This document shows positions 1-10,941 of a stretch of 64,000 nt of DNA, piece by piece. This DNA comes from Gammaproteobacteria bacterium. Its GTDB lineage: Bacteria; Pseudomonadota; Gammaproteobacteria; Steroidobacterales; Foliamicaceae. Position numbers and translations under genes: made by a program. The stretch lies in assembly GCA_009845905.1 (NCBI GenBank), contig VXYS01000004.1, forward strand, positions 826,135 to 890,134, in the 5' to 3' direction. Below the pieces are notes generated by a model, which was not told the DNA's origin, made no database searches, and saw nothing but the letters and a program-made list of their open reading frames with translations. Numbering within the stretch: the first letter of the stretch is position 1; every line of letters starts with the position of its first letter.

Positions 1-536
1 AAATTGGAATACCCCACCCGCCACGCCATGATGGACGTGCGCTCGTTGTAGTCGTCGGTCATTTCCGCGGGCATCGCCATGAACGGCACGTAGAACAGCG
101 TGTAGCCGGTGAAATAGCCGATCAGCACGATGAGCTGGTAGATGGCGAGGGCATTCATCGACGCCAGCGCCGGTACGTTGAACGTCAGGATCAGCGCCAG
201 TCCGGACATGAACGCTCCCAGCGCCATCCACGGGCGACGGCGGCCCCAGCGGCTGCGGGTGGTGTCGCTCAAGAACCCGATCATGGGGTCGCTGAACACG
301 TCGTAGATGCGCGTGATGAACAGGATGAGTCCCGCCAGGGCCGGGTCCACTCCCAGATGATTGACGAGGAAGAACAGCACGAAGACGTTGACGATGAACA
401 GCATTCCCAGGCAGCCCATCGAGCCGACGCCCCAGCCCGCCTTCAGCGACAGCGGCAGCTTGCCGACGTAGCCTGGCGGGTGCTGTTGCGGGGATCCGGC
501 CACGGCCCGGGCCTGTCCGCTGTCCGCGGCGGCCAT
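1..536 (-). CDS. GPH-family sugar:cation symporter (MFS), C-terminal part missing
   Basis: This gene starts at 536 and runs off the left edge, so only the first 178 or so residues are present. The translation holds a hydrophilic N-terminus of about 30 residues followed by transmembrane segments. A loop reading SDPMIGFLSD and then RWGRRRPW is the signature between helices 2 and 3 of the MelB/GPH glycoside-cation symporter group of the MFS. The start ATG lies 2 bases after the stop of the upstream luciferase-like monooxygenase, so the two are probably cotranscribed. Substrate cannot be told; GPH members carry sugars and glycosides with H+ or Na+. Confidence 0.85.
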   Translation of the reverse strand, partial: MAAADSGQARAVAGSPQQHPPGYVGKLPLSLKAGWGVGSMGCLGMLFIVNVFVLFFLVNHLGVDPALAGLILFITRIYDVFSDPMIGFLSDTTRSRWGRRRPWMALGAFMSGLALILTFNVPALASMNALAIYQLIVLIGYFTGYTLFYVPFMAMPAEMTDDYNERTSIMAWRVGYSN

Positions 537-538
537 GC

Positions 539-1717
539 TCAGTCCTCGGCGGCCATTTCGCGCAGACGGGGAAACACTTCGCTGCCGAGAAGTTCCAGGT
601 TGCGCAGCGTGTGGCCGTAGTCTTCCACGGCGAAGTGCGACACGCCCAGGTGCCCCACGCCGAACCTCACGCGCAGTTCGTTCAGTTGCCGCGCGACCGT
701 TTCGGGGCTTCCGACAATGATCTGGCGGGTCTCCAGCGCCTTTTCGTAGCCCTGGGTGAAGAAGGCATAGGGCGTTCCGCCCATGTACCGGCGCCTGGCG
801 ATGGCCGCCTCGCGGCTCACGTAGCCCGGCGGCGCCATCCAGGCGCCCACGTCGGGATGGATCTTCATGTCCACCATGCTGGTGACCTGCGCCACACGGC
901 CGCCGAACTGCTCCCGGCCCTCCTCCAGCGCCTGCTCGTCGGTGGGCGCCACGTGCACGCGGGTGAAGTAGCCGCGGTGGGCGGGCGTCGGCGTATGGCC
1001 GTGCTCTACCGCGATCTCGTCGTAGGCCTTGAACAGCGCATCGGTCGCCTCCAGCCGGGTGGCCAGGGCCACGTAGGGGTAGCCGCGCTCGGCGGCGAAT
1101 TCAACCGTCTCGCGGCTGGTGGATCCCGGAATCATGACCGGCGGATGCGGCTTCTGCAGCGGCAGCACCCAGGGATTGACGCAACGGTAGTTGTAGTGCT
1201 TGCCCTCCCAGACGAACGGTCCGGGCTGGGTCCAGGTCTTCAGGATCAGGTCGTGCGCCTCGGAGAACATGTCCCGGTTGTGCAGCGTGTTGACCGACAT
1301 GGCCAGCGACTCAACCGCCCCGCCCCGCACGAAGCCGGAAATGAGCCGCCCCTTCGAGAACAGGTCGATCAGCGCCAGCTCCTCGGCCAGGCGGACCGGG
1401 TTGCCGTTGATCGGGAGGATGTTGCCGGCGATGAAGATCTTCACGCGTTCGGTGAGCTTGGCCACGACGGCCGCGTACAGGTTGGGTGCGGGAGACATCG
1501 CCGCCGGGGCGTTGTGATGCTCGTTGACGACGATGGAGTCGAAGCCCACCTGCTCGGCCACCACGTATTCCTCGTGATAGCGCTCGAACAGGTCGGCGGC
1601 GCGCTCTCCGTCGAAGTGGCGATTGGAGAACTTGAGCATCACGGCGCCGAACTCGGCCGCCGCTTCATGCGGATAACCAAGATAGGGATGGTTGACGAAG
1701 TAGTGCAGTTGGAACAT
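539..1717 (-). CDS. LLM-class flavin-dependent monooxygenase (luciferase-like)
   Basis: A 392-residue protein of the bacterial luciferase-like fold. Family marks are the N-terminal stretch around VVNEHHNAP (residues about 63-71), a segment GRLISGFVRGG and a C-terminal region beginning IIVGSPETVARQL, where LLM enzymes place F420- or FMN-binding elements. The family oxidises small substrates using reduced flavin and oxygen. It sits between an alpha/beta hydrolase upstream (12-base gap) and a symporter downstream (2-base gap), which looks like a small catabolic operon for an imported compound. The substrate is unknown. Confidence 0.85.
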   Translation of the reverse strand: MFQLHYFVNHPYLGYPHEAAAEFGAVMLKFSNRHFDGERAADLFERYHEEYVVAEQVGFDSIVVNEHHNAPAAMSPAPNLYAAVVAKLTERVKIFIAGNILPINGNPVRLAEELALIDLFSKGRLISGFVRGGAVESLAMSVNTLHNRDMFSEAHDLILKTWTQPGPFVWEGKHYNYRCVNPWVLPLQKPHPPVMIPGSTSRETVEFAAERGYPYVALATRLEATDALFKAYDEIAVEHGHTPTPAHRGYFTRVHVAPTDEQALEEGREQFGGRVAQVTSMVDMKIHPDVGAWMAPPGYVSREAAIARRRYMGGTPYAFFTQGYEKALETRQIIVGSPETVARQLNELRVRFGVGHLGVSHFAVEDYGHTLRNLELLGSEVFPRLREMAAED

Positions 1718-1729
1718 GGATCAGACCGC

Positions 1730-2521
1730 CTACAGCCCGGCGCCGAAACCGGTCACGGCGTCTGCGAACTCGACGGGCTTTTCCAGGTGCGCGTAGTGCC
1801 CGGCGTCGCCGATCGTGGCCAGTTCGGCCGCGGGCAGCGCGTCCAGGAAGCGCTCTGCAACCACCGGCGGCGTGATGACGTCGTTCGCGCCCCACAGGAG
1901 CAGCGCCGGGTTCGTAAAGCGCGCCAGCGCCGGCAGCAGCGACCGGTCGTGCATGTACGGCTTGAAGCCCAGCAGCGCCGCGAGCTCCATCACTTCCAGG
2001 TCCTGGGTGACCGCGTCGTCGTCAAGTTCGCCCGACCACAGCTTCTGGAACGCGGCCGAGCGTGCGTCGTTGTAGCCGAATGAGATGTAGCGGCGGTACG
2101 GCATCAGGAACAGGTCCGGCGTGTTCATCTCGCCGGTGGCGGTGCCCTGCGAACCGGTCAGCACCAGTCCCGCGAACCGGCCGGGCTCCATCGAAGCCAT
2201 TTCCGCCGCGATCCAGCCGCCCATCGAGACGCCGCCCAGGATGCAGTTGCGGATCCCGCCGCCGTCGAGCGCCGCAAGCAGGACCTTTGCGATGTCGCGC
2301 ACGCCGTTCACCCACTCGGGCAGCACCGATGCGCCGATGCCGGGCAGGGTCGGCGCCAGGACCGTGAAGCGCTCCGCCAGGCGCGCGTGGTGCGGCAGCC
2401 AGCCGCGCTGCCCTTCTTCACCATGCAGCCAAAGGAGTTGCGGGCCGCTGCCTCCCTTGAGGACTTCGAGCGGCGCAAGGCCCGTCAGCGTGACGGTTGC
2501 CCGCCCATCCGAGTTATTCAT
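1730..2521 (-). CDS. alpha/beta hydrolase
   Basis: A 263-residue alpha/beta hydrolase. The nucleophile elbow GVSMGG (residues about 97-102), the acid in WGANDVITP and the late histidine in GHYAHLEKP form a complete Ser-Asp-His triad in the usual order. No signal peptide is seen, so it is cytoplasmic. It is the first gene of the hydrolase - LLM monooxygenase - symporter set on the minus strand. The combination resembles ester or lactone cleavage coupled to monooxygenation, but nothing fixes the substrate. Confidence 0.85.
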   Translation of the reverse strand: MNNSDGRATVTLTGLAPLEVLKGGSGPQLLWLHGEEGQRGWLPHHARLAERFTVLAPTLPGIGASVLPEWVNGVRDIAKVLLAALDGGGIRNCILGGVSMGGWIAAEMASMEPGRFAGLVLTGSQGTATGEMNTPDLFLMPYRRYISFGYNDARSAAFQKLWSGELDDDAVTQDLEVMELAALLGFKPYMHDRSLLPALARFTNPALLLWGANDVITPPVVAERFLDALPAAELATIGDAGHYAHLEKPVEFADAVTGFGAGL

Positions 2522-2662
2522 GAAAAATGCCGGAGTCCCTCCGCCCGGTAATGTAGCCTCACAGCCGGTCCATTGCCAGCTTCCGGCTGCAACTCACGAC
2601 GCTTCGGCCGCCGATTTCCGGCCGAAAGGCGCGCCTGGACGGGGGTGTAAAATGTTGCGGTT

Positions 2663-2959
2663 ATGACCGATGACACCAACGTAATGCCGGCAGCCCGGCC
2701 ATTTGAGATCGTGACCCTGGAACAGACCGCTTCTCCGGACGGTTCCGACGCCGACAACTGGTATCGCTACGAACTGACCCAGGGGACCACAACCATTACG
2801 GGCTACAAGCAGGGCGAGGCCGACGAGGTGCGCGAAGAGGTCACCAGTCTCGTATCGCGATTGAACGAGCGGCGCGCGGGCAAGACCAGCCGCGTGCATC
2901 TCACGCGGATCGGCCGCAAGAGCCAGCAGCGGGCGCAGGCGGCCACCCGCAACAGTTGA
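2663..2959 (+). CDS. small conserved hypothetical protein
   Basis: A 98-residue hydrophilic protein with no membrane segment. It has an N-terminal region with WYRYELTQG and a basic C-terminal tail (RIGRKSQQR). The open frame is clean, begins at ATG and ends 12 bases before the HMG-CoA lyase gene, so the pair is likely one transcript. I do not recognise a catalytic motif. The alternating pattern around residues 30-50 suggests a small beta-rich domain. Confidence 0.6.
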   Translation: MTDDTNVMPAARPFEIVTLEQTASPDGSDADNWYRYELTQGTTTITGYKQGEADEVREEVTSLVSRLNERRAGKTSRVHLTRIGRKSQQRAQAATRNS

Positions 2960-2971
2960 AACCGGCGCCGT

Positions 2972-3910
2972 ATGTCCATTGACGTTCTCGTAAGCGAAGT
3001 GGGGCCGCGCGACGGCCTGCAGAGCCTCAAGGTGATCATGCCCACCGAGGCCAAGAAGGCCTGGATCAGGGCGGAGGCCGCCGCGGGCGTGCCCGAAATC
3101 GAAGTGGGCTCCTTCGTGCCCCCCAAACTGCTGCCGCAGATGTCCGACTGCGAGGAACTCGTGCGTTACGCCGTGACCATCCCCGGTTTGCACGTCACCA
3201 CCCTGGCGCCGAATCTCAAGGGCGTGGAGCGGGCGGTGTCGGCCGGCGCCCACAAGGTGAGCATCCCGGTTTCGGCCAGCGAGACCCACAGCAAGGCGAA
3301 CGTACGCAAGAACCACGCCGAAATGCTGGAAGAGGTCCGCCGCATCAACAAGATGCTGGACGAACTGCCCGAGGAGCGCCGCCCGATTTTCGAGGCCGGA
3401 ATCGCCACCGCATTCGGCTGCACGATGGAAGGGCCTGTGCCCGAGAGCAAGGTGCTGGAACTGGCCCATGCGTTGGTCGAGGCGGGTTGCCGGGAAGTGG
3501 GGCTGTCGGATACGACCGGCTACGCGAACCCCGCGCAGATCCGGCGGCTGGTGCGCCGCGTGCGGTCCGAGATCGGCGAGGAGAAGCTCACCGGCGTGCA
3601 TCTCCACAACACCCGCGGCCTGGGGCTGGCCAACGCGATGGCGGCGCTGGAAGAAGGCATCACAACGCTCGACAGTTCGCTGGGCGGCATCGGCGGCTGC
3701 CCGTTCGCCCCCGGCGCCAGCGGCAACATCGTCACCGAGGACCTGGTCTTCATGCTGGAATCGATGGGCCTCAACACCGGCATCGACCTCGACCGCCTCC
3801 TGAAGGTGCGCGACGTGGTCAACGAAGCATTGCCCAGCACCGAGATGTACGGCTTCACCCCCGAAGCCGGCCTGCCCCTCGGGTTCCACCCCGGCTGGGG
3901 CACCGCCTAG
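2972..3910 (+). CDS. mvaB: hydroxymethylglutaryl-CoA lyase
   Basis: This 312-residue TIM-barrel enzyme cleaves HMG-CoA to acetoacetate and acetyl-CoA, the last step of leucine and ketone-body breakdown. The N-terminal signature SEVGPRDGLQ carries the substrate-binding Arg and catalytic Asp. VHLHNTRGLG holds metal-binding histidines, and the HMG-CoA lyase active-site loop is present as GGCPFAPGASGN with its catalytic cysteine. Length matches the family. No other leucine-degradation genes adjoin it. Confidence 0.93.
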   Translation: MSIDVLVSEVGPRDGLQSLKVIMPTEAKKAWIRAEAAAGVPEIEVGSFVPPKLLPQMSDCEELVRYAVTIPGLHVTTLAPNLKGVERAVSAGAHKVSIPVSASETHSKANVRKNHAEMLEEVRRINKMLDELPEERRPIFEAGIATAFGCTMEGPVPESKVLELAHALVEAGCREVGLSDTTGYANPAQIRRLVRRVRSEIGEEKLTGVHLHNTRGLGLANAMAALEEGITTLDSSLGGIGGCPFAPGASGNIVTEDLVFMLESMGLNTGIDLDRLLKVRDVVNEALPSTEMYGFTPEAGLPLGFHPGWGTA

Positions 3911-4009
3911 GGCGCATACCTCTCATAGACGCAATTCTTGGCATATACGCTGCAATAGTTATTGCTGATAGCAGCCGCGAACGCTAAACTGGGTCGCGCA
4001 TAAAAATAC

Positions 4010-4069
4010 GCCGCGCCGTACGCTGCAATCCAAGAGAGCATCAGCTCCGCGTACGGTTGCGGCATTTTT
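4010..4069 (+). terminator. rho-independent terminator-like hairpin
   Basis: Arms at 4010-4023 (GCCGCGCCGTACGC) and 4049-4063 (GCGTACGGTTGCGGC) pair over about 13 bases with a small bulge, around a 25-base loop. A run of five T follows at 4065-4069. This fits intrinsic termination of the mvaB transcript. It also argues that the next gene does not start at the TTG codon at 4068. Confidence 0.6.
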
Positions 4070-4085
4070 GTTGCTTGATTCAGTC

Positions 4086-4706
4086 GTGCGGAGATACGCA
4101 GTCCTTATTGACGCTGGCTTTCTGAAACGGAAGCTGGGCTCGTCTGACCGTCCACTTGGAGCCGACAGCGTTCAAGGATTCATCGAGGGACTTTCGAAGC
4201 TATCCGAACTGAAGGATTTACATCTTCACAGGGTGTATTTCTACGATGCACCTCCACTGAGATCAACTCAAAGGAAACCTCTCTCCGGCGGGAAAATATC
4301 ACTCGCCGATACGTCACTGGCCGCGAGCAACCAAAAACTGCATAGGGAACTTAAGGCTGTGCCGTTCGTTGCGCTACGTATGGGAGATCTTAAGTTTCGG
4401 GGATGGAGGTTGAGGGCACGTGAACTACCCGAAGAGACGCATGCCATGCAGGTTACTGCAGAACACCTGATTCCCAACATCCACCAAAAAGGAGTCGACA
4501 TGCGTGTCGGCCTGGATATTGCGTCGCTGACACTTAAGAAGCAGGTCGAAGTCATCGTTCTTGTTACGGGGGATAGCGACTTCGTCCCAGCCATGAAATT
4601 CGCCCGGCGCGAGGGCGCGCAGTTATTTCTTGTCTGCTTGGGGCATCAGATTACGGGAGAAATGCGTGAACACGCCGATCTGTTGCTGGAGTTTTCCAGC
4701 AACTAA
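4086..4706 (+). CDS. NYN/LabA-like PIN-fold protein
   Basis: About 206 residues. Near the start RRYAVLIDAGFLK gives the first acidic motif of NYN (LabA/DUF88) domains, and VTGDSDFVPAMKFAR gives the conserved second acidic cluster; NYN domains are PIN-like, metal-dependent ribonuclease folds. The frame stays open upstream to TTG at 4068, but that lies in the T-tract of a terminator-like hairpin, so GTG at 4086 is preferred. It is a single gene between convergent neighbours. The sequence is less GC-rich than the adjoining genes, which hints at transfer. RNA substrate and role are unknown. Confidence 0.75.
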   Translation: MRRYAVLIDAGFLKRKLGSSDRPLGADSVQGFIEGLSKLSELKDLHLHRVYFYDAPPLRSTQRKPLSGGKISLADTSLAASNQKLHRELKAVPFVALRMGDLKFRGWRLRARELPEETHAMQVTAEHLIPNIHQKGVDMRVGLDIASLTLKKQVEVIVLVTGDSDFVPAMKFARREGAQLFLVCLGHQITGEMREHADLLLEFSSN

Positions 4707-4795
4707 AGCTTCCGTTGTGCAAGAAGACCGCGCATAGGGCATTTTCGCTCTCGTTCAGGAAGACAGGTCGTGAATCCGCTCGACGCCCCCCGGCG

Positions 4796-6298
4796 TTACG
4801 GGAGTTCGGTGGAACCCATGAGGTGGCGGTCGATTTCGCGGGCCGCTTCCCGGCCTTCGTTGATGGCGTTTACGATCAGTGACTGGCCCCGGCGGCAGTC
4901 GCCGGCTGCGAACACGTTTTCCACGTTGGTCCGGTACTTGCCGTACTCGGCCCGATAGTTGCCGCGCTCGTCGTAGGCCAGGTCCAGCGCGTCGGAGACG
5001 GCGTGCTCGGGGCGCAGGAAACCCATCGCCAGAAGCACCAGGTCGGCCGGCCACTCCCGTTCGCTGCCGGGCACGTTTTCGAACTTGCCGTCCTTCAGTT
5101 GGACGTCAATAGTGCGAATACCGGACACTCTTCGTCCATATTTCATGGTTCCGTTAGCACCGGACGCGCCCCCAACCGTGTGCGCGGTGAATTCCGTTGA
5201 CGAAATCAGGTAAACACGTGGGTCCTTCCCGAACAGGGCCGCGGACTCCTGGTGGCCGTATTCGGTGCGGAAAATCACCGGCCAGGTGGGCCAGGGGTTG
5301 TTCGGCGCCCGCGTCGCCGGCGGCTGCGGCAACAGCTCGAAGTTGACCAGGCTCCTGCAGCCGTGGCGAAGCGCCGTGCCGATGCAGTCGGTTCCGGTGT
5401 CGCCGCCGCCGATCACGATCACGTCCTTGTCCTTCGCGGAAATGTAGTTGCCGTCGGCGAGATTGGAATCGAGCAGGCTGCGGGTGTTCTGCGTCAGAAA
5501 ATCCATCGCGAAGTGCACGCCTTCGAGGTCGCGCCCGGGAATCGGCAGGTCGCGCGGAACGGTCGCCCCGGTCGCCAGCAGCACCGCGTCGAACTCCTTC
5601 GCCAGGTCGCGCACGTCGATGGAGCCGCCGCTGCCGTCGCCGACGTCCGCGTTCACGCGGAACTCCACACCCTCCTCCCGCATCAGGTCCAGGCGCCGCT
5701 CGACGATTTCCACCTTGTCGAGCTTCATGTTCGGGATGCCGTAGGTAAGCAGTCCGCCGATACGGTCGGCGCGCTCGTAGATAACGGCGATGTGGCCGGC
5801 CCGGTTCAACTGCTGCGCCGCGGCCAGTCCGGCGGGCCCGGAACCGATCACCGCGACGCGCCGTCCGGTTCTGGAAGACGGCGGCTCGGCGACGATCCAG
5901 CCCTCCGCGAATCCCCGGTCGGCGATGGCCATCTCGATGTCCTTGATCGTGACCGCGGGGTCGGTGATCCCCAGAACGCAGGCGCCTTCACAGGGTGCCG
6001 GGCATACGCGGCCGGTGAATTCGGGAAAATTGTTGGTCTTGTGCAGGCGGTCGAGCGCTTCCCGCCACTGGTCCCGGTAGATCAGGTCGTTCCACTCCGG
6101 GATCAGGTTGTGGATCGGGCAGCCGTCGTCCGACTGGCAGAACGGCACTCCGCAATCCATGCAGCGCGCGCCCTGCCGGGCGAGGTGCGCGGTGTCAGGT
6201 CCCGTGTAGATCTCGCGGAAATCGCGCAGGCGCTCGTTCGCGTCGCGATACGGCGCGGACGCGCGCGCGTACTCCATGAAACCCGTCGTCTTGCCCAT
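4796..6298 (-). CDS. gltD: glutamate synthase (NADPH) small subunit
   Basis: A 500-residue flavoprotein subunit that passes electrons from NADPH to the large subunit. The N-terminal cysteine clusters ([13 protein letters not shown], then CPAPCEGAC) bind the low-potential 4Fe-4S centres. [11 protein letters not shown] is the FAD Rossmann loop and [11 protein letters not shown] the NADPH loop. A C-terminal [11 protein letters not shown] closes the FAD site. It starts 11 bases after gltB ends, so the two are an operon. Confidence 0.96.
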   Translation of the reverse strand: MGKTTGFMEYARASAPYRDANERLRDFREIYTGPDTAHLARQGARCMDCGVPFCQSDDGCPIHNLIPEWNDLIYRDQWREALDRLHKTNNFPEFTGRVCPAPCEGACVLGITDPAVTIKDIEMAIADRGFAEGWIVAEPPSSRTGRRVAVIGSGPAGLAAAQQLNRAGHIAVIYERADRIGGLLTYGIPNMKLDKVEIVERRLDLMREEGVEFRVNADVGDGSGGSIDVRDLAKEFDAVLLATGATVPRDLPIPGRDLEGVHFAMDFLTQNTRSLLDSNLADGNYISAKDKDVIVIGGGDTGTDCIGTALRHGCRSLVNFELLPQPPATRAPNNPWPTWPVIFRTEYGHQESAALFGKDPRVYLISSTEFTAHTVGGASGANGTMKYGRRVSGIRTIDVQLKDGKFENVPGSEREWPADLVLLAMGFLRPEHAVSDALDLAYDERGNYRAEYGKYRTNVENVFAAGDCRRGQSLIVNAINEGREAAREIDRHLMGSTELP

Positions 6299-6309
6299 CG
6301 CGCTTGTGC

Positions 6310-9300
6310 TCAGGCTGCGGCGGCAGCGGTCTTGAGCTGTTCAAGCACCCGCTTGTAGTCCACGGGCATGACCTTGACGAACTGCCCGACGCTGTTCCGC
6401 CAGTCTTCGAGTATCGCCCGGGCGACGGTGGAACCGGTGAAGCGCAGGTGCCGCTCGATCAGCTCCCTGACCTCGGCCCGGTCCGGTTCCGCCTCCAGCG
6501 GTTCCAGCTCCACCATCTCGGGGTTGCAGAGGTCGGCGAATTCCCCGTGCGGGTTCCACACGTAGGCCACGCCGCCGCTCATGCCGGCGGCGAAATTGCG
6601 CCCGGTGCGCCCGAGTATGACCACGCGCCCGCCCGTCATGTATTCGCAGCCGTGGTCGCCGACGCCCTCGACGACCGCGCGGGCGCCGCTGTTGCGCACG
6701 CAGAACCGCTCCGCCGCCACCCCCCGGAAGAAGCACTCGCCGGAGGTGGCGCCGTAGAGCACGACGTTGCCGACCAGGATGTTGTCCTCCGGCGTGAAGC
6801 GCGACTCCGCGGGCGGGTAGATGATCACGCGCCCGCCCGACAGGCCCTTGCCCACGTAGTCGTTGGCGTCGCCCTCGACCTCCAGCGTGACGCCGCGGGC
6901 CAGCCAGCAGCCGAAGCTCTGACCGGCGTGACCGCGGAACTTGAAGTGGATGGAGCCGTCCGGCAGCATCTCCGGACCGCAGCTCCGGATGATGGCGTTC
7001 GAAAGTATGCCGCCCACGACCCGGTTCGCATTGCTGATGGGCAACTCCTCGTAAACCTGTTCGCCTCGCGCCAGCGCCGGTTCGGCCAATTCGATCAGCC
7101 TGTAGTCCAGCGCGCGCTCGAGCCCGTGGTCCTGCTCGTGCATGGCGTAGGCGCCCAGGAAATCCGGCGGCTCCTCCGCCGGCGTCAGCAGTTCCGTCAG
7201 GTCGATGCCGCCGGCCTTCCAGTGATCCACCGCCGCGGAGGCATCGAGCGCATCCACCCGCCCCACCATCTCGTTGACCGTGCGGAAGCCCAGGTCGGCC
7301 ATGATCCGGCGCAATTCCTTCGCGACCATGAAGAAATAATTGATGACGTGTTCCGGCAGGCCCTCGAATTTCGCCCGCAATGCCGGGTCCTGCGTAGCGA
7401 TCCCCACCGGGCAGGTGTTGAGATGGCACTTGCGCATCATGATGCAGCCCAGCGCGATCAGCGGCGCGGTCGAGAAGCCGAACTCCTCGGCGCCGAGCAG
7501 GCAGGCGATCGCGACGTCGCGCCCGGTCTTGAGCTGGCCGTCGGTCTGCAGCACTACCCGCGAGCGCAGGTTGTTGACGACCAGCGTCTGGTGCGTCTCG
7601 GCAATGCCCAGTTCCCAGGGAAGCCCCGCGTGCTTGATCGACGTGAGCGGCGAGGCCCCGGTGCCGCCGGAATCCCCGGCGATCACGAGGTGGTCCGAGC
7701 GCGCCTTGGTCACGCCCGCGGCCACCGCCCCCACGCCGATCTCCGCGCCGAGCTTGACGCTGATGCGCGCCTCGGGGTTGCCGTTCTTCAGGTCGTGGAT
7801 GAGCTGGGCGATGTCCTCGATCGAATAGATGTCGTGGTGCGGCGGCGGGCTGATGAGCCCCACGCCGGGCGTCGAATGGCGGATCGCGGCGATGGTCTCG
7901 TCGACCTTGCGGCCGGGCAGTTCGCCACCCTCCCCGGGCTTGGCGCCCTGCACGATCTTGATCTGCAGTTCGTCGGCGTTGGTCAGGTAGTTGATGGTCA
8001 CGCCGAACCGGCCGCTGGCCACCTGCTTGATCGCGCTGCGCGCCGAATCGCCGTTCGGCATTGGCGTATAGCGGCGTGAATCCTCGCCGCCCTCGCCGGT
8101 GTTCGACTTGCCGCCGATGCGGTTCATGGCCACGGCCAGCATTTCGTGGGACTCAGCGCTGATGGAGCCGAAACTCATGGCCCCGGTGGCGAATCGCTTG
8201 ACGATCTCGCTTTCTGGTTCGACCTCGTCGACTTCGATGGACCCGCCGTTGACGCCGCTCACGAACTCCAGCAGCCCGCGAAGGTTGGCCTTGGCGGTGT
8301 TCTCCCGGTTCGCGTGGTCGGCGAAGCGCCAGTAGGCGCTCTCGTCATTGGTCCGGGCGGCCACCTGCAGGTCGGCTATGGCCTGCGGGTCCCACATGTG
8401 CGTGTCGCCGTGCCGGCGCCAGTGGAAGTCGCCGGGGTTAGGCAGCACAACGACGTTGCCGTTGCGCCCCGGATAGCCGAGCGCGTGACGGCGCTCCAGC
8501 TCCTCGGCGAGGACCTCCAGGCCCACGCCCTGCACCCGGCTCGCGGTGCCGCGGAAGGCGCGCTCGATGACGTCGTCCGCCAGCCCCACCGCCTCGAAGA
8601 TCTGCGCGCCCTTGTAGGACTGCAGCGTGGAGATGCCCATCTTCGCCATCACCTTGAGCATGCCCTTGGCGGTGCCCTTGCGGTAGGCCTCGACGACATC
8701 GCGGCGGGTGGCGACGTGCGGTGCATCGTCGAAATAGCCCTTCTCGAGCGAGTCCCACAGCGCCTCGAAGGCGAGATACGGATTGATGGCGTCGGCGCCG
8801 TAGCCCGTCAGCAGGCAATGGTGATGCACTTCCCGGGCCTCGCCGGTCTCCAGGATGATGCCGATGCGCGTGCGCGCGTGGGTCTCGACCAGGTGATGGT
8901 GCACGGCCCCCACCGCGAGCAAGGCGCTGATCGGCACCCGCTCCTGCCCGACGGCGCGATCGGAGAGCACGATGAGGCTGTAGCCCTCGTCGATGGCCCG
9001 GCTTGATTCGGCGCAGATGCGGTCCAGCGCGGCCGTCAGGCCCGCTACGCCCGAACCGGCCCCATAGGTGATGTCGATGGACGCCGTCTTCCAGCCCCGG
9101 TAATCGAGGTGCCTGATGGCCGCCAGTTCTTCGTTGGACAGGATGGGATGCGGGATGCGCAGCCGGTGCGCGTGCTCCTCCGTGGTCTCCAGCAGGTTCC
9201 GTTCCGGGCCGCAGTAGCAGTCCAGCGCCATGATGACCTCTTCCCGGATCGAGTCGATGGCCGGGTTGGTCACCTGGGCGAAACGCTGCTTGAAGTAGTC

Positions 9301-10941
9301 GTAGAGCATGCGCGGCTTGTCGGACATCACGGCCAGCGCGGCGTCGTTGCCCATGGAGCCGAGTGGATCGCGCAGTTCCCGGACCAGCGGCTGCAGCATG
9401 ATGTCCATGGTCTCGACGGTGTAGCCGAAGGCGTTCATGCGCGCCGTCAGCGTGGCCGGTTCGCGCGCCGGCGGCAGCGCGGGCGGCAGTTCCTCGAGTT
9501 CGATGCGCTGCTTTTCGAGCCAGTCGGCGTAGGGACGGGCGGACGCCCATTCGCCCTTGATTTCCTCGTCCGGGATCATGCGGCCCTGCTCGAAGTCGAT
9601 CAGGAAGATGCGCCCCGGCTTGAGGCGCCCCTTCCTGACCACGCGTTCCGGGGCGACCCGCACCACGCCCACTTCCGAGGCCATGATGCAGCGGTCGTCG
9701 TCGGTGATGTAGTAACGGCTCGGCCGCAGCCCGTTGCGGTCGAGCACGGCGCCGATATAGGTGCCGTCGGTGAACGCGATCGAGGCCGGACCGTCCCAGG
9801 GCTCCATCAGGCAGGAGTGGTATTCGTAGAAGGCGCGCCTGGCCGCGTCCATGCCGCCGTGCTGCTGCCAGGCTTCGGGAATCATCATCAGCACCGCTTC
9901 CTGCAGCTTGCGCCCGGTCATCAGCAGGAACTCCAGCACGTTGTCGAAGGACCCGGAGTCGGAACAGTCGGGCTCCACGATCGGAAACAGCCTGGCCAGG
10001 TCGTCGCCGAACAGCGGCGAACTCAAGACGCCCTCGCGGGCGTTCATCGCGTTGACGTTGCCGAGCAGCGTGTTGATCTCGCCGTTGTGGCACATGAAGC
10101 GGTTGGGCTGCGCGCGGTCCCAGGACGGGAAGGTGTTGGTGCTGAAGCGCGAATGCACCATGGCCAGGTGCGACTCGAAGTCCGGCTGGCCCAGGTCCGT
10201 GAAGAACGGCGCCATCTGGTTGGGCGTGAGCATGCCCTTGTAGATGATGACCTTGGACGACAGCGAACAGATGTAGAACAGCTGTCGCTGCGCCAGGGTT
10301 TCGTCGCCGCGCAGCACGTGCGTCGCGTGCTTGCGGATCAGGTACAGCTTGCGCTCGAACTCGTCGGTATCGAGGCCGTCGCCCGCGCCGCCCGGACCCC
10401 TGGGAGCGAGGGCGTCCCGCCCTCCGCCCGAACCGGCGCCGACGAACAACTGGACCATGTGCGGCATGGCGGCCCGCGCCGCGGTGCCGATGTCCGCGCC
10501 TTCGGGATCGATGGGCAGCTCCCGCCAGCCCAGCAGCCGCTGGCCCGCGCTTTCGATTTCGCGCTCCAGAAGTGCAAGGCAGCGTTCCCGTTCCTCCGTG
10601 TCGGTGGGCAGGAACACGATTCCGACGCCGTAACGGCCGCGCTCGGGCAATTCGACGCCGAGGTCTTCGGCCGCGGCGCGGCGCAGGAAGCGGTCCGGCA
10701 GGCCCAGCAGGATGCCCGCCCCGTCGCCGGTGTTCTTTTCGTAGCCGATGCCGCCGCGATGCTCCATCGAGCAGTTCATGCCGAGCGCGTCCTCGACGAC
10801 GCCCCTGCTTTGCCGGCCCTTGATGTCGCAGACGAAGCCGATGCCGCAGCTGTCCTTCTCCAGCGCCGGATCGTACAGCCCCTGCTTCGGCGGGAGGCCG
10901 AAGTTCCGCCGTCCGGGCAAGGATCCGTTTTGTGCAGTCAT
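6310..10941 (-). CDS. gltB: glutamate synthase (NADPH) large subunit
   Basis: A protein of about 1543 residues that makes two glutamates from glutamine and 2-oxoglutarate. The N-terminal amidotransferase begins at the cysteine of DSCGIGF, which the family exposes by removing a short propeptide. I therefore chose the ATG at 10941 (MTAQNGSL) instead of the longer open frame reaching 11121. The FMN/synthase domain contains GEGGE and [13 protein letters not shown], the 3Fe-4S cysteines are in CHLNTCPVG, and the C-terminal GXGXG beta-helix domain is complete. A glycine-rich insertion at about residues 172-185 coincides with a copy of the dispersed repeat. Confidence 0.96.
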   Translation of the reverse strand: MTAQNGSLPGRRNFGLPPKQGLYDPALEKDSCGIGFVCDIKGRQSRGVVEDALGMNCSMEHRGGIGYEKNTGDGAGILLGLPDRFLRRAAAEDLGVELPERGRYGVGIVFLPTDTEERERCLALLEREIESAGQRLLGWRELPIDPEGADIGTAARAAMPHMVQLFVGAGSGGGRDALAPRGPGGAGDGLDTDEFERKLYLIRKHATHVLRGDETLAQRQLFYICSLSSKVIIYKGMLTPNQMAPFFTDLGQPDFESHLAMVHSRFSTNTFPSWDRAQPNRFMCHNGEINTLLGNVNAMNAREGVLSSPLFGDDLARLFPIVEPDCSDSGSFDNVLEFLLMTGRKLQEAVLMMIPEAWQQHGGMDAARRAFYEYHSCLMEPWDGPASIAFTDGTYIGAVLDRNGLRPSRYYITDDDRCIMASEVGVVRVAPERVVRKGRLKPGRIFLIDFEQGRMIPDEEIKGEWASARPYADWLEKQRIELEELPPALPPAREPATLTARMNAFGYTVETMDIMLQPLVRELRDPLGSMGNDAALAVMSDKPRMLYDYFKQRFAQVTNPAIDSIREEVIMALDCYCGPERNLLETTEEHAHRLRIPHPILSNEELAAIRHLDYRGWKTASIDITYGAGSGVAGLTAALDRICAESSRAIDEGYSLIVLSDRAVGQERVPISALLAVGAVHHHLVETHARTRIGIILETGEAREVHHHCLLTGYGADAINPYLAFEALWDSLEKGYFDDAPHVATRRDVVEAYRKGTAKGMLKVMAKMGISTLQSYKGAQIFEAVGLADDVIERAFRGTASRVQGVGLEVLAEELERRHALGYPGRNGNVVVLPNPGDFHWRRHGDTHMWDPQAIADLQVAARTNDESAYWRFADHANRENTAKANLRGLLEFVSGVNGGSIEVDEVEPESEIVKRFATGAMSFGSISAESHEMLAVAMNRIGGKSNTGEGGEDSRRYTPMPNGDSARSAIKQVASGRFGVTINYLTNADELQIKIVQGAKPGEGGELPGRKVDETIAAIRHSTPGVGLISPPPHHDIYSIEDIAQLIHDLKNGNPEARISVKLGAEIGVGAVAAGVTKARSDHLVIAGDSGGTGASPLTSIKHAGLPWELGIAETHQTLVVNNLRSRVVLQTDGQLKTGRDVAIACLLGAEEFGFSTAPLIALGCIMMRKCHLNTCPVGIATQDPALRAKFEGLPEHVINYFFMVAKELRRIMADLGFRTVNEMVGRVDALDASAAVDHWKAGGIDLTELLTPAEEPPDFLGAYAMHEQDHGLERALDYRLIELAEPALARGEQVYEELPISNANRVVGGILSNAIIRSCGPEMLPDGSIHFKFRGHAGQSFGCWLARGVTLEVEGDANDYVGKGLSGGRVIIYPPAESRFTPEDNILVGNVVLYGATSGECFFRGVAAERFCVRNSGARAVVEGVGDHGCEYMTGGRVVILGRTGRNFAAGMSGGVAYVWNPHGEFADLCNPEMVELEPLEAEPDRAEVRELIERHLRFTGSTVARAILEDWRNSVGQFVKVMPVDYKRVLEQLKTAAAAA
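10400..10425. repeat. dispersed palindromic repeat, half copy inside gltB
   Basis: The segment contains CTGGGAGCGAGGGCG followed by TCCCGCCCTC, the same sequence as the intergenic half copy at 24906-24931. It is a 26-base imperfect palindrome. It lies in frame within gltB and encodes part of a glycine-rich loop ([11 protein letters not shown] on the minus strand). Confidence 0.8.

Noticed and set aside
6304..8079. Plus-strand open frame of 591 codons opposite the gltB 3' end
   Set aside because: Shadow of gltB codon bias; no protein motifs.
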